A stretch of DNA of 64,000 nucleotides from Limanda limanda. Its lineage: Eukaryota > Chordata > Actinopteri > Pleuronectiformes > Pleuronectidae. Positions 52,897 to 64,000 of this stretch are shown here, in pieces; position 1 is the first letter of the stretch; the number at the start of each line of letters is the position of its first letter. The notes beneath the pieces were generated by a model. It was not told the DNA's origin. It searched no databases and saw nothing but the letters and a program-made list of their open reading frames with translations. The translations under genes were made by a program, and so were the position numbers. The stretch lies in the NCBI RefSeq assembly GCF_963576545.1, contig NC_083641.1:13510893-13574892 (forward strand). Reading direction: 5' to 3'.

Positions 52897-54654
52897 TCAG
52901 ACGTGTGTGGGGTTGTCTGAGTGCAGGTCAGTCTTGGCCATGTGCAGAACCACAGCAGGAGACTTGTAGTGGCAGTGCGTGCTGCCGCAGCTCACGCCGC
53001 TGCAGGGTTTCCTGCCGCTAGTCCTGTCCGTCAGCTTCCTGCTGCACAGGCCCTGCCAGGTCTGCAGGGTCTTTGAGCTCCACACCCACACGCCGCTGGT
53101 GATGCCCACCACCAGCGACATGAAGATCTTGAGCATGAACACGGCCACGGTGGGCACGGACGCCTGCAGCGAGCACTCGCCGCTGTGGCCGCTGAACGAG
53201 CCGCACTTCATCTGCAGCCCCCTCAGCTTCCAGTAGTCCATGTTGAGCCTCTCGTAGAAGTAGCAGACGATGACGCAGGTGGCCGGCACTGTGTAGAGGA
53301 TGGAGTAGATGCCGATCTTCACCATGAGCTTCTCCAGCTTCTCCGTGTTGGTGCCCTCCGTCTTCATCACCTTGCGGATGTGGAAGAGAGCCACGAAGCC
53401 CGTGAGGATGAAAGAGGTGCCGATGACCAGGTAGCAGGAGAGAGGGATGAGGACGAAGCCGGTGAGGGCCCCAGAGTCCATGCTGCCTACGTAGCACAGC
53501 CCGGTCAGCTCATCGCCAGCCACCTTCCTCATGGTGAGGATGATGATGGTCTTCAGAGCAGGGATGCCCCACGCAGCCATGTGGAAGTAGTTGCTGTGGG
53601 CTTCGATGGCCTCGTGGCCCCACTTCTTTCCCGCCGCCAGGAACCAGGTGAGGGTGAGGATGACCCACCAGATGGAGGAGGCCATGCCAAAGTAGTAGAG
53701 GATGAGGAAGACGATGGTGCAGCCCGTGGACTCCAGCCCCTCCTGGATGATGTAGAGCTCGCCATGCTCCCGGTCACAGGCGATGTTCTCAGCTCCTGCC
53801 ACCGAGCGGATGATGAAGGCCACGGAGTAGACGTTGTAGCACATGGAGAGGAAGATGATGGGCCGCTCCGGGTACTGGAAGCGGTGGGGCTCCAGGAGGA
53901 AGGTCAGCACGGTGAACGCCGTGGAGACGAAGCAGAGGATGGACCACACCGTCATCCAGATGAAGGCAAAGTCCTTGTCCTGCCGGGACCAGAAGACGTC
54001 CACGGCCGGGGAGCAGCGAGGCGCACACGACTGGCTCTTCTCCACGAACTGGAACTTGTCCGGGTTCTCGCAGGAGCCCACCATGCCCGGCGAGCGGGCG
54101 CCGCCGGTGCCCGGCTGCCTGGGCCGGGGGGGCACAGGAAGCATGCCCTCGCCCTTCTTGCCCTCCGTCCGGGTCTCGTTCTCGGGCGCCTCCATGCACA
54201 GGGCGTTGGGGTCGTTCCTGGTGGGCAGCTTGGAGCAGTCCAGCGAGTCGGGCCAGGTGTAGCTGAACTTCTTCATGATGGGGGCACACCTCTCCCGGGC
54301 CTGCTCGCACATGGGCCTGCAGGCCGGGATGGAGGTCGACACCTTGTCCGTGCACATGGGGGCGTAGAGGGAGCAGAGGAAGAAGCGGAGGTGCGCGTCG
54401 CAGCCGTAGGCCACCAGGGGGGCGAACTCGTTCAGCTTGATGGCAGCCTCCTTCTGGTCGTCGTGGTCCATGAAGTTGGGCATGCGGGTGAGGTTGTAGC
54501 CGATGCCCTGACACATGGGAATCGAGATGGGCTCGCACTTTGCGGGTCGACCGCGCTCCAGGTCGTAGGAGCCGATCTCGAAGCCGGAGCCGGAGATCAC
54601 CAGCAGGCACCAGAGGAGGACCCCCAGCTTCAGCGCGCAACCATCCATGCTCAT
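52897..54654 (-). CDS. fzd9: Frizzled-9, Wnt receptor
   Basis: Single-exon gene of 585 residues (human FZD9 591, also intronless). Order: signal peptide (about 1-24, LGVLLWCLLVISGSG), cysteine-rich Wnt-binding domain from about residue 40 (CEPISIPMCQGIGYNLTRMP, RFFLCSLYAPMCTD, PACRPMCEQARERC), a Pro/Gly linker, then seven membrane segments (for example WMTVWSILCFVSTAFTVLTF and SSIWWVILTLTWFLAAGKKW). The cytoplasmic tail has the Dishevelled-binding KTxxxW motif (KTLQTW) and ends PTHV, a PDZ-type end; human FZD9 ends PTHL. MEAPENET and GMLPVPPRP are FZD9-type linker blocks. The frame stays open upstream to an ATG at 54702, but the extra 16 residues are charged and precede the signal peptide. 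ATG at 54648 has the best Kozak context and would remove only two residues. Whether this is fzd9a or fzd9b cannot be told here. Confidence 0.95.
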   Translation of the reverse strand: MSMDGCALKLGVLLWCLLVISGSGFEIGSYDLERGRPAKCEPISIPMCQGIGYNLTRMPNFMDHDDQKEAAIKLNEFAPLVAYGCDAHLRFFLCSLYAPMCTDKVSTSIPACRPMCEQARERCAPIMKKFSYTWPDSLDCSKLPTRNDPNALCMEAPENETRTEGKKGEGMLPVPPRPRQPGTGGARSPGMVGSCENPDKFQFVEKSQSCAPRCSPAVDVFWSRQDKDFAFIWMTVWSILCFVSTAFTVLTFLLEPHRFQYPERPIIFLSMCYNVYSVAFIIRSVAGAENIACDREHGELYIIQEGLESTGCTIVFLILYYFGMASSIWWVILTLTWFLAAGKKWGHEAIEAHSNYFHMAAWGIPALKTIIILTMRKVAGDELTGLCYVGSMDSGALTGFVLIPLSCYLVIGTSFILTGFVALFHIRKVMKTEGTNTEKLEKLMVKIGIYSILYTVPATCVIVCYFYERLNMDYWKLRGLQMKCGSFSGHSGECSLQASVPTVAVFMLKIFMSLVVGITSGVWVWSSKTLQTWQGLCSRKLTDRTSGRKPCSGVSCGSTHCHYKSPAVVLHMAKTDLHSDNPTHV

Positions 54655-55270
54655 CGGGTGAGGTGATTTTTTTTTAGTAAAAACAAAGCTCTGTCTCTTC
54701 AAACACCAACATGAACCAAGGGTGGGAAGTCACGATCACGGGGTCGCCTCCACAGACAGATCCCCGCTATACCCCCATGGCGGAGGCAGGTCCGAGGGTC
54801 GCCTGCTCCGCCGCCGCAGAAACACTCCAGACAGACCCGGGCTCCACACGCACCGGCCCCCGGGTGGATCCCTGGATGTGGAGCCGAGACGAGTAATCAA
54901 TCCAGCGGCGGGTCGAGAGGAGGAGGGTCCGAGGGCGAAGCGTGACACTCGGAAACTTCGACAAAAACAAACGGGGGTGAAATCACCGATCAGACGCGGG
55001 GAGCTGAGAGTTCAGGATCCGCCAGAAGCGAGCGAAGAGGCTCCGGGGAGGAGAGGCGGCCGCAGCGGGGTCCGGGGAGCTGTGCAGCGGCCACCGTGTG
55101 TCCGAGTGCCCGCCTGTCTGCCTGGGTCTGACCGCCTGTCTGCTGCTGGCTCCGGCTGCTCCGCTTCCAGGCTCCACACTGGAGTCTGCGAGCCGCTCAG
55201 TGGGACTCCAGTCCGGGGGAGGAGGAGGAGGAGGAGGAGGAGGAGGAGTGGGGGGGAGGAGGTCGCTCCG
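54655..55270 (-). promoter_or_regulatory. fzd9: fzd9 5' UTR and CpG-rich promoter region
   Basis: GC- and CpG-rich DNA directly upstream of fzd9, changing to AT-rich after about 55300. The open frames on both strands here have biased composition and no family match. No TATA box is evident; the transcription start is not defined. Confidence 0.5.
55215..55262 (+). repeat. (GGA)n / G-rich tract upstream of fzd9
   Basis: About ten GGA units followed by a G7 run and more GGA. It has several GG/GGG runs and so could form a G-quadruplex. Confidence 0.9.
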
Positions 55271-58200
55271 TGACGCTCACATTTCAGCCCGAGCGAGAAG
55301 GAAACTTATCAGACAGATGCTGGAGGAGGATGGTCAAATACCTCCCGACATTTCTGCCCCCGAATATAACTCCTAGTGCCGGAGTAGCCACGGAGTACTA
55401 TGTAAAATACTACGTTACAAATGAAACTCCTCAATTTGACAAGGTAAACGTACCTGCAGAAATGGGAGTAAAGTATAGGAAATTATAGTGTATGTCAAGA
55501 AATGTAAACTTACTTGTAATGTAGTTTTATTGTTATTTTAACTGAAATAAAGCGTGTAAATACTTCCTCTTCCGCTGCTGTCTTTGCAGAATGGCTCTGT
55601 TGGGTTATTATCACTGCTCATGCAAAGTGGTTTGAAAGGTATCTCTTTTGCTAAAGGTAAAGTACAAATATGTTTAATCCAAGCCAGTATAATTAAAAGT
55701 ACTGTATTCAAAATTATACTTGAGCAAATATGCAGGACTCTAGATTAACCTTCGAGAAGATAACTAACAGACCCCCCCCCCCTTATAATTTGATTAATAT
55801 CAAAAAGGGTTTAATATCGACACCATGTATGCATACCGACTAAGCAGTGAATGATGAAACATGAAAAAGATTAAGATAAAGATTTGCACACAGAAGATGC
55901 AAGTTGAACTTAACAAACATAAATCTACCACTCCGATCCTTCACCATATTATTTTATGTGTAAAACTGTATTGTTCTGTATTAAAACTAGATTAAAACTA
56001 GAACAAGTGGTTTACAAAACTATAAGATCAGATAAAAGTGCAGGCCTGTTTAGAGTACAACGTTCATTAAGTCAGATGAATACAAACTACATAGTGACCT
56101 TGGGTCATTTGAGGCCATTGCCAAGTATTTATAGAAGAGTGCTCATTATGCAGCCTCTGTCATTGTTGTACCCTTTTATATAATATCAGTGGAAACTGAT
56201 GCATGAATGTCTCAACTGATTTTAAAACTTTATAGAGTGTTGGGTAGTTTTATTTTAACTCTATTGTACACTTTGTACATAAACTCCTAATGTACAAAGT
56301 GAGCTGCAGTGATGTGCAAGTATAAAATAGCTTAAAATGGAAATACTTTCAGTGACATCATCATTTTAACCTGTAGGATATGATTATGCCATCAAATCTA
56401 CTGTGTAACAATGAATAAGACCATCGTATTAAGATTATTCATGTACAAAGTAACTACAAATGAATCAGACATTTGTATTTACATTCAAGAAGTTGAGTAC
56501 AAAATATGTCTCAGTTACTTTTAGCAAAAGTATTTATTCACACTTTGAGCCTGCAGTGCAACATCAGAAGCAGACATATGGTCTTGTATTAAGAAAGAAT
56601 CATACTAACAATCACCAAATGAAGTTGAAATGATTATTATCCTTTACCAAATAATCCAGAGGAGAATAGACGAGAATTAAAATAGCAAAAAGTTCCCTCT
56701 CTGGATCTATAACAAAAAATCTGCCACTACAGCTCAAACACTGACTCATTCATTTTACTCCAGTAGAAATAAAAAAATAACCCACTCCTCTGGTAAGATG
56801 ATAATCCCAGTGGTGTTTGAATGTTGCTGACTCACAATTACTCTGTTACCATTCCTGCTAATGTTTTCATATATAATGTTAAAAGCACGGCGCTCTTCCA
56901 GCTGGTGGGGGTTTCACTGCCTTGCTAACGGCACTTCAGCAGAGGCAGGTGCCTCTGGGTGGATCAGCTGAAGAATGATGCCTCAACAAACACAGACACA
57001 TGCAAAAAAAGGAAACCATAAATACTATAGGTTGGTGTTGTATTTGCATGACGAAAAAGAAACACAAAGCAGTGTGTATATAGAATGAGGCGTAACAGAG
57101 AACAAATGAATGCAGGAGTGATTGTGCTGAGCGGAGGACTATTGTTTCCATCTAGTGGCAGAGTGGGGAGAGCCTGCAGCTCCACAGCTTCCTCTGAACA
57201 TCGGATCTTTTCTCCAACAGGGTTGGAACTCTTGGATTTTGGCCGCTCGCCCTGCAGGCTGTCAACTACAAACTATCTCTATTAGCCCCTGTGCTCAAAC
57301 TCTGTCCGCTGAGGGCAGTTTGTCACTTGTCTGGCCTGAGAACAATTTGTGTTGTCTAACATTTAGATCAATGCTGACAACACATTGACAATCATGTATA
57401 AGGAGAGATACGCATAAAGCGGTGGCCTCTTGAATACGTTATTATGTATGTATATATATTTAAGATAAGTCATATTTATTTAAAGCTGCTGTCAGACTTT
57501 GTTTGAGTCAGTTCCTCTGAAGAATTCCCCAAACTTTTCCTGCTGATTTCCGCAGCGCAATTTAAACATCTCTTCTCCTGCCTACACAACTGAGGCACCA
57601 CCCTTTGTGTGAATGTTTGGGAAATCTTCCTGTTGTGGTGGATGCATCCTGGCCCAGACAATCTCCTGTTGTGTTCTTCATATGTGAAAGGTCAACTCCA
57701 GAAATTAAGACACAATTTTCGGAAAACAAAACAACAAAATCTTTTTGGCAATGATCCACACATTTATGTTTGTACATGTAATTTGTTTGTATGGATTCCA
57801 TAAACAGAATGAATGCGTTGATTTATGAGCTTTGAATGTATCACATGGAAGAGCTGTAGGCTATGGTTGCTAGGCTATTTGGCAGAATAATATCACAGTA
57901 ATAGCAAATACCTTTTCTAACTCTCGGCAAGAAAACAATTCCCAGATCAATTCCTAGAGCAATCTTTATAAGACGACTGCATCACACAACTTTTTGATCT
58001 TGTCCAATGAGGTGTGAAAATACTGCTGCTTAAATACCACACTTTGTACTAAGAGTCTGTAAATTTACCCCGGCCTTCTGAAAGGAAATCTCCTTGTCTT
58101 GTGCTTTCTAGATGACAAATTGGGCTAGGTGAAGACTTTGTCTGCAGCTTTATCAGATTTGGCTTCAGGTAGAAAAAAAAACTCACTCCAACTTCAAATT

Positions 58201-58670
58201 AAGGCTGATCGAGCGGGGGAGGAAATACATTCCAGACTAAGAGATGATATCTCATTGTGCTTCAGTGCTGGGACTTTTGGTGAATCAAATAGAAAGGCTT
58301 TGACTGAAGTTCCATTACTACACTCCACTTTAACATTTCAAGTTCACACTTGAAAGACAGGGGGTCATTGGAGAGGGCCTGGAGAAGCCTGAGAGTGCCC
58401 TCAGATTATTATCAGAGAGATATCGCTGTCCAAGGTAAGACGCACACATCACTAGACATTAGCATACAAGTCACAAAGCCTCTTTAGGTGGGAGCACTTG
58501 CATCAAAGTCTGAACTTGAAAGCAATTTTTATTATAGTTGACTGACCCTCTTCACTGTGCAACAATCATAAAGCCACCCAGTTACGTTTTATTTGCTCTT
58601 ATTTAAAAAGGATAGTTTTGAAACCAACAAAAAAAACCCAGCTTTATTTCTATATGGTAAATTTGAAGAT
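55271..58670. other. Intergenic beyond fzd9, nothing recognised
   Basis: AT-rich DNA with no convincing exon or RNA gene. In human the next gene on this side is FKBP6; I see no trace of its FKBP or TPR sequence here. Confidence 0.5.
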
Positions 58671-58679
58671 ACTTTCACC

Positions 58680-59480
58680 TGACCTTCATTCAGTTAGCTT
58701 AACATGGGTGAAAGCTAGCAGGCTTTAGAACTTTTGTCATGTTGTTTTTATACTTTGGCTTTTAACCAATAATACATAGTTAATGAACGTTAAGGCCTTT
58801 GCACAGTAGCCATTATATCGCATGTATTTGTATTTTGTACCAAGACAAGGTTTGACATCTAACCAATGAGAATGCGTGAATGCGTGTTGTTGACATTTTG
58901 TAACTGTCAGACAGGAGGAAGCTAGCTGTTTCCAGTCATCATGCTAAGCTACTCTTATCTAAAATATGCTAAGCTAGCCAGCTGCTGGCTCCAGCTGTAT
59001 ACTTAATGGAGAGAAACAGAATGAGAGGGGTATTAATCTTCTCATCTTGCTCTTTGCTATTCTACTACTCTACAATTTCATCAAATGTCAGACTATTCCC
59101 CTACGACATTTGGAAACAATGGTAAGATATTGCTAGCCTGGCTGTCCAAAGGTAACATAATCCAACTTCCAAAATGTTTAAAGCTCTAATCATCTCAGGA
59201 AGTGACTGTGCCAGGCCAACAAAATGTCTGCCACGTAACCCCAGTAAAACTAGCTTATTCTGTTGGTGTTGGACAGAATCAGGAGGCTGTTTACGTCTGT
59301 TTTCAGTTGGTAAGCTAACCTAACCTGCAGCTTTTTTGTAGATTCGTGCAAATATGAGAGTGATATTAATCTTATAATCCAGCTCTTGGCAAAAAAGCAT
59401 AAAGAATAGGCATTTCCCATATTTTAAAACTGTTAATTTAATCCCCTTTGCTACCACTTCCTGGATTGATTAAAAAAAAC
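58680..59480. repeat. GCTAGC/TTAGCTTA-rich dispersed repeat, second copy
   Basis: Contains AGTTAGCTTAACATGG, GAAAGCTAGCAGG, CATGCTAAGCTACTCTTATC, GCTAAGCTAGCCAGCTG and GCTAGCCTGGCTGTCCAAAG, matching the vocabulary at 36640-37400 and 63310-63480. Confidence 0.6.
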
Positions 59481-60650
59481 AGTCAAGTATGTTAAGTATG
59501 GGTGACTTTTGTTTCTTCCATGCTTTCCTAGGATGACACGCACAAAGAATAAATGGCGCTGTGCTGCCGATTAGTTAGTTTAGGAGACACGAGGTCTGAC
59601 CGCACCACTGCTCTGTGTCCTGGGCCCTACAATAGAATACCATTGTGCTTTTTTAGTGTGTTTTTATTTCTCCTTGTGTTATTTCTTCTTGACCCGAACA
59701 GTGGATGAAGAAAGACTTTGTGTGCAAGTATGTAGTATTTTGATTTGGACACTCGCTGGCTTGCAGTGAGGTTGTTTTTAGAGGGTCAGTGCTATTTACT
59801 TTGCCATTTGGTGGAGGAAATGAATATATGCTATTTATTTCTCCCCCTACTGGCATTCTCCCGCTCATAGTGCTGCTGTATGTCAAGACTCTGTATGTCT
59901 TTGTAATGACTACCCTCCACAGAGAACCCCCCATCTTTTATTTCACGCATTCATCAGGCAATGGTGCAGTGTGCGCCTTGTAATTACTACCTCTCACTTA
60001 TTGGTTATCGTATATCAGGCACACAGCTATAAACATCCCGTGGAGAACAATGGCAAAGGGCCGCCACAGCCCGGCATGACATTACTATCCCAGAGACACG
60101 GGCTGTCTGAGATTGTTATAGGTGAAATAAGAGACACCTCACACTTAAAGCAATACATCTGAACCAGTGTACTGCCTTTGACTGGGAGTATAAAGGCGAA
60201 TTGTTCATGCTCGGATCGTGTGATTATCTCTTTGTTCATATTGTGTAGAAATAATCTGTAATTTATGCCGTGCCAGGGGAATGAGCTGACACAGGAGACG
60301 AGCGAAAGTTTGTGCAGCAGCTGGAGTTTTCTTGTTTTCTATTCACCAGGCTACAGAGTAAGGATGTCTGTTTAAGTGACATTGTTCAGTTCTTTTGAAA
60401 TCCACAGTTTGTTATTTGCTGTAATGAGAGGACAGTGTGCACAAAACGTCTCCATTTCACTGTTATGCAATTTTATGTCATGCTATTAGGTGACTGGACT
60501 GAATGGGCCTGGTTCATCACCTCAGTCCAGCTGTGTTACTCATCGTCCAGAGTTTTGAAAATAGATAATGTTCTCTACAGCTTGTGGCAAGTAGCGAATG
60601 ACGCTACTGTCCTATCCTCAAAATATCATTATTAGTGGAGATAAACAACA
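59481..60650. other. Intergenic, possible regulatory block at 59990-60240
   Basis: No gene recognised. 60040-60240 is repeat-free and holds four SOX-like sites (ACAATGG, ATTGTT, AATTGTT, CTTTGTT). Function is inference. Confidence 0.3.
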
Positions 60651-60654
60651 GACT

Positions 60655-60840
60655 TACATAAAGACGGATGACATGACTGCTCCCGAAAAGCAACACCAAG
60701 GCGTATCGATTGCTACCTAGGGGCTGGCTGCAACACCGACAGCTATTTGTGATTTCTATTCCTCCATGCTGGCAACAACCCTAGGCCGGAGGTATGTGTT
60801 TTCGATATGTACATACATTCGTCCTATATCATAGTATTTG
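60655..60840 (+). repeat. Dispersed inverted-repeat element, copy E (diverged)
   Basis: CATAAAGACGGATGACATGA, GCTCCCGAAAAGCAACACCA and GGGGCTGGCTGCAACACC follow the order of the left arm of the element at 32322, with more change. Confidence 0.5.
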
Positions 60841-60849
60841 GTACAATTA

Positions 60850-61110
60850 TTCAGGTTGACTCAAAGATGAACTGATTACATTTTGGTGGTGGAAGGTCCA
60901 AGGTCCAAGGTCACAGTGACCTCATGTACTCAGGACATAATATATCAGAAACAGGGATGAACTGATTCGATTTAAGAAATCCAAAATATTTTTGCCCACT
61001 TGAATTTGATATCACAAGCCTGCCTTCACAGAATTTGTTCAAATTTTGGATTCAAAGCTGAAAACAATTAGATTTCAGTTCAAAGGTCACAGTGACCTCA
61101 TATAAGTCTG
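60850..61110 (+). repeat. Repeat with AGGTCAcagTGACCT palindromes
   Basis: Two diverged, partly tandem units each contain a GATGAACTGATT- or TTCAAAGCTGAA-type segment and the string AAGGTCACAGTGACCTCAT (at 60907 and 61083). This is characteristic of a teleost interspersed tandem repeat. Confidence 0.65.
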
Positions 61111-62040
61111 GACATTGTTTTAATGTACACCAACTGTTGACAGGAGTATATAATTAATAATTAATCTGGTGGTTTAGTTCCATATTTGATCCAAATGTTT
61201 TCTTCATTGTAAAACTGCAGTTTCATACAGTCATTTCTCGTTCACTAAAACTGTGTTGCCTCAAACTACATTGAGTACAGCATCCTGGTTTCTGCAGCTG
61301 TTTTAAACTACACATTCTTTTCCTGTCATATTTATAAACTAGTGTTCAACACTCAAGCACAAAGTTCATGTAAACCAAACATTGATCACGGAAACTAACT
61401 AACTGGTTGAATTTATCATCTGTCTTTGCTAGCAGCTGGCTACAGACAACACTTTTACAGCACAGGCTTTCAAGGACGGTGGCTACTTGCTGCTAAAACA
61501 GGTTTTGCAAATTGCCAGACGCTGTTCATATAAATAGGATATTTAATTTGTCATAGTTCCCTGTTTGGAATTGGAGAAAGGTTGCACAGAACTTTAGAAA
61601 TTTGAAGGGTTAGGGTTAGATTAAATAAGTGTGATCCCAGCAGGGTGCTGGGCAGTGGCTGACCAATGTGAAAGACTTGGTTTATGATGAACAGCAGGTA
61701 TATTTAGGCATGAGCCTCAAGCGGTTTAGGGATAAAGATGAAAGTGTTTAGATTCAGGTTTGGATTCCATTTAAGACGTGTGAAGAACCACAAGTGTCAT
61801 CACAAAGGGCTTTTATCCATGTCCACCTGCACCTAACATTTCCTGTAATTCCAGAGCCTGTTATTTCCTCAATGCAATAATTGCACCCAGGGCTTCTTGC
61901 CACCCCCCCAAGTCACCTGATCATCACCTGCCTGCACACCTGCCGCTTATTCCCCTACACAGCTCCTTCTATAGTGATTCACCAGCAAAGGTGTCGTGCC
62001 CAGGACAACCAACGTCTTTCTCTCATTTTCCCATGACTTA
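61111..62040. other. Intergenic, nothing recognised
   Basis: No exon or RNA gene supported. Confidence 0.5.
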
Positions 62041-62059
62041 TTGACGTGGAAATTGATGA

Positions 62060-62230
62060 AAATGTCAAAAGTCAAACATTTTAAATAAAGTTGTCCGCGT
62101 CTTAAGTGGCCCATGTCTCATCCCACCACCAGTTTCATGGAAATCCGTTCTGTTGTTTGTGCGTAATCCTACTGACAAACAAACAAGCCAACAAACAAAG
62201 AGGCACAAACGTGACCTCCTGGGTGGGGGT
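62060..62230. repeat. Dispersed repeat, 3' part
   Basis: CCACCACCAGTTTCATGGAA, TTTGTGCGTAATCCTACTGA, (ACAA)n-like sequence and GACCTCCTGGGTGGGGGTAA are ordered landmarks of a common teleost repeat; the opposite orientation of the family is at 47545. Confidence 0.6.
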
Positions 62231-63305
62231 AATGAAAAGGTCAGACTGAAGTGGTCAGTATGGATTAACATCTTCAGCCATTTAGCCGCGTCAGGAAAAT
62301 GAAATAAACGAATGATGTATTTGTGTGTTTATGTATGTCTGCATGCAATATGCGGACGTGTGTGTTTGCACTGGAAGGCCGACGCTCAATGGCTCAATTT
62401 GCAATAGTTAAACATTTCGGCTTTGTTTTTAGAGGCTGAAGTTTCTGGGCACACTCAGGTCCACTCTCAGACGTCCTTGGGGAGCAATGCAGCTGAAAGC
62501 AATACTCCTGCGCGGTCGTGGTGGAGAGGGGTGGGGGTGTTTTGAATGGCTGAGGCTTTGCACGGAGGGAACGTGGGGTCAGAGGATTTAGAAATATTTA
62601 AAGATAAAGTTTTTTGGAGAGGGAAGACTAAACAATGATATTTTGTTGTTTAAATTGTTTGGATTTCTGCGGGAGGGTACGAGAAGAAACAACATCTGTT
62701 TGCCAAGGGTTAACAACAGGACATGATATATGCTTCTTTCCCAGAACGTGAACACTCCACACTGGTGAGTGCTGGGATTGATTGTATTTCACTCTGGGCT
62801 GGAGTGCAGCTATAGTGAATGACTTTCGACCGTCAGCCAGGGCCCGGCCTGGAAGGACTAAAAATGGACTGAGGGGGGTGGTGGACTGAGCAAGGTTAAA
62901 GGAACAAGTAGCATGTCTGACTTGAAATAACACTTGCAGTTGCCATTTATTTTGTCAAGACCTGTCAATCAGTTTTCTAAATTGTACTTATAGGAAAAAA
63001 CACATTTATAGGTTTACTAGAATCTAAAACATGTTGCGTTAAACTCTTGACTTCTTGGCATTTGAGGTCAGTGGCGGACTTTCTAAATCGGGGGCCATAA
63101 AGAGGGGGCCACAACTTACAGTGAGGGTCCAATATGTCCAGCATACGTGCAGAATTCTTGATTCTGTAAGGTGCACATTTAAGTCATTTATTTTGTACTT
63201 TTAGCTCCGTAGCATTGAGCAAAGCATCACTAAATTGTTCCTAGGTCCTTACGGAAACGGAAAAACCTTTATTCAAGCGTTAAGTCGCTTTAGAGGTGTT
63301 GATTG
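62231..63305. other. Intergenic, nothing recognised
   Basis: Short frames only, such as 101 codons at 62628-62933 on the minus strand without a recognisable domain. Confidence 0.5.
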
Positions 63306-63309
63306 GCAC

Positions 63310-63480
63310 AGTTACCTTTAAATAGCATCAGGCTAGCTTCCCCTTGTCTCCAGTCTCCATGCTAAGCTAAGCAAACCAGTTGCAGGCAGTGGATTTGAAA
63401 TGTATCGAACAGAGACGAGAAAGGTTTTTCCCCAAAATATTCCAATGTTAATGTTTTAAATCCATGCACAGAATCTTGAG
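63310..63480. repeat. GCTAGC/TTAGCTTA-rich dispersed repeat, third copy
   Basis: GCATCAGGCTAGCTTCCCCT and CTCCATGCTAAGCTAAGCAA match the family at 36640 and 58680. Confidence 0.55.
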
Positions 63481-64000
63481 AAGCAGAAAATAGTCTTGCA
63501 TTGTTGTTTTACAGCAGTCAAATTACAAGATAACTCAGAATCCCGTGTTATAGTCTCGCTATCAAATGGGTTTTTCATTGTTAACAGAGTCATGTATAAT
63601 AGCTGAAGGAGAAAACCCCTCCATGGAGCATAGGTTCAAATCCCAGCTCTTGCCAGACCAGCCGGAAAAACTAATAAAATACTGAGGGAGGGCGAACTGC
63701 TCGCTCTTCTTTGAAAAAAAAAAAAAAATGCGGGGAGGGGATTACTCCTCACAGCTGTGCAGTCAAGAGGCCATATCTAAGGAGCCTGAGCAGAGAGGTC
63801 AGCCCTGTCGCGGTCTCACACTATCCTTTAAATCAATCACATTGAGGCTGTGAATAGCAGACCAATAAGCTCAATTAACACCAAAATACTCTGAATCCGT
63901 GCCCTTCGGCTGCCCGTCACCACCTCTTGGCAGAGGCCTCTCAGATCTCAGGACATGAGACGGCACCGACAGCCCCGACTCGCCATAGCTCCCCCCCAGC
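63481..64000. other. Intergenic, nothing recognised
   Basis: No gene supported; an A-run lies at about 63713-63728. Confidence 0.5.

Noticed and set aside
53018..53497. 159-codon minus-strand frame within fzd9
   Set aside because: Shifted-frame shadow of the fzd9 coding sequence, with low-complexity His/Arg/Leu content.
53185..54666. 493-codon plus-strand open frame opposite fzd9
   Set aside because: It is the antisense shadow of a GC-rich coding exon; its His/Gly/Ala/Val/Asp-biased composition matches no family and fzd9 on the other strand is unmistakable.

Overview
This is vertebrate nuclear DNA, most likely from a ray-finned fish (a percomorph by inference). The genes have many exons with short GT-AG introns. 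Non-coding DNA is full of (CA/GT)n microsatellites, tRNA-derived SINEs and short inverted-repeat elements of teleost type. I see no bacterial operon, rRNA, functional tRNA or CRISPR array.

Four genes are supported. (1) hip1, minus strand: only its first coding exon (5464-5580) is inside the window; the rest lies beyond the left edge, so 1-5463 is intron 1. (2) bcl7b, plus strand: six coding exons from 9414 to 10990. (3) baz1b (WSTF), plus strand: 21 coding exons from 15031 to 27828 join in frame into about 1586 residues, with a long 3' UTR to about 30210. (4) fzd9, minus strand: one coding exon, 52897-54654. BCL7B-BAZ1B-FZD9 are neighbours in the human Williams-Beuren region (7q11.23), and HIP1 lies further along the same human band. 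As in human, bcl7b and baz1b point the same way and baz1b and fzd9 converge.

Layout: 1-5463 hip1 intron 1; 5581-9400 hip1/bcl7b divergent spacer with two transposon relics; 9414-11541 bcl7b; 11542-14270 repeat-rich spacer; 14279-30210 baz1b promoter, gene and 3' UTR; 30215-52380 a 22 kb spacer with microsatellites, a telomere-like array and several inverted-repeat elements; 52382-55270 fzd9 and its GC-rich 5' region; 55270-64000 intergenic repeats with a few possible regulatory blocks.

By family knowledge, BAZ1B is a chromatin reader and H2AX tyrosine kinase in ISWI complexes, BCL7B is a subunit of BAF (SWI/SNF) complexes, FZD9 is a Wnt receptor and HIP1 is a clathrin adaptor. The clearest observations are the unlisted hip1 first exon, a minor-spliceosome (U12-type) first intron in baz1b, a BANP-type TCTCGCGAGA element upstream of bcl7b, a decayed element with piggyBac-like asymmetric ends, an interstitial telomeric array and an expanded acidic tail on Baz1b. 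I found no clearly new biological system.
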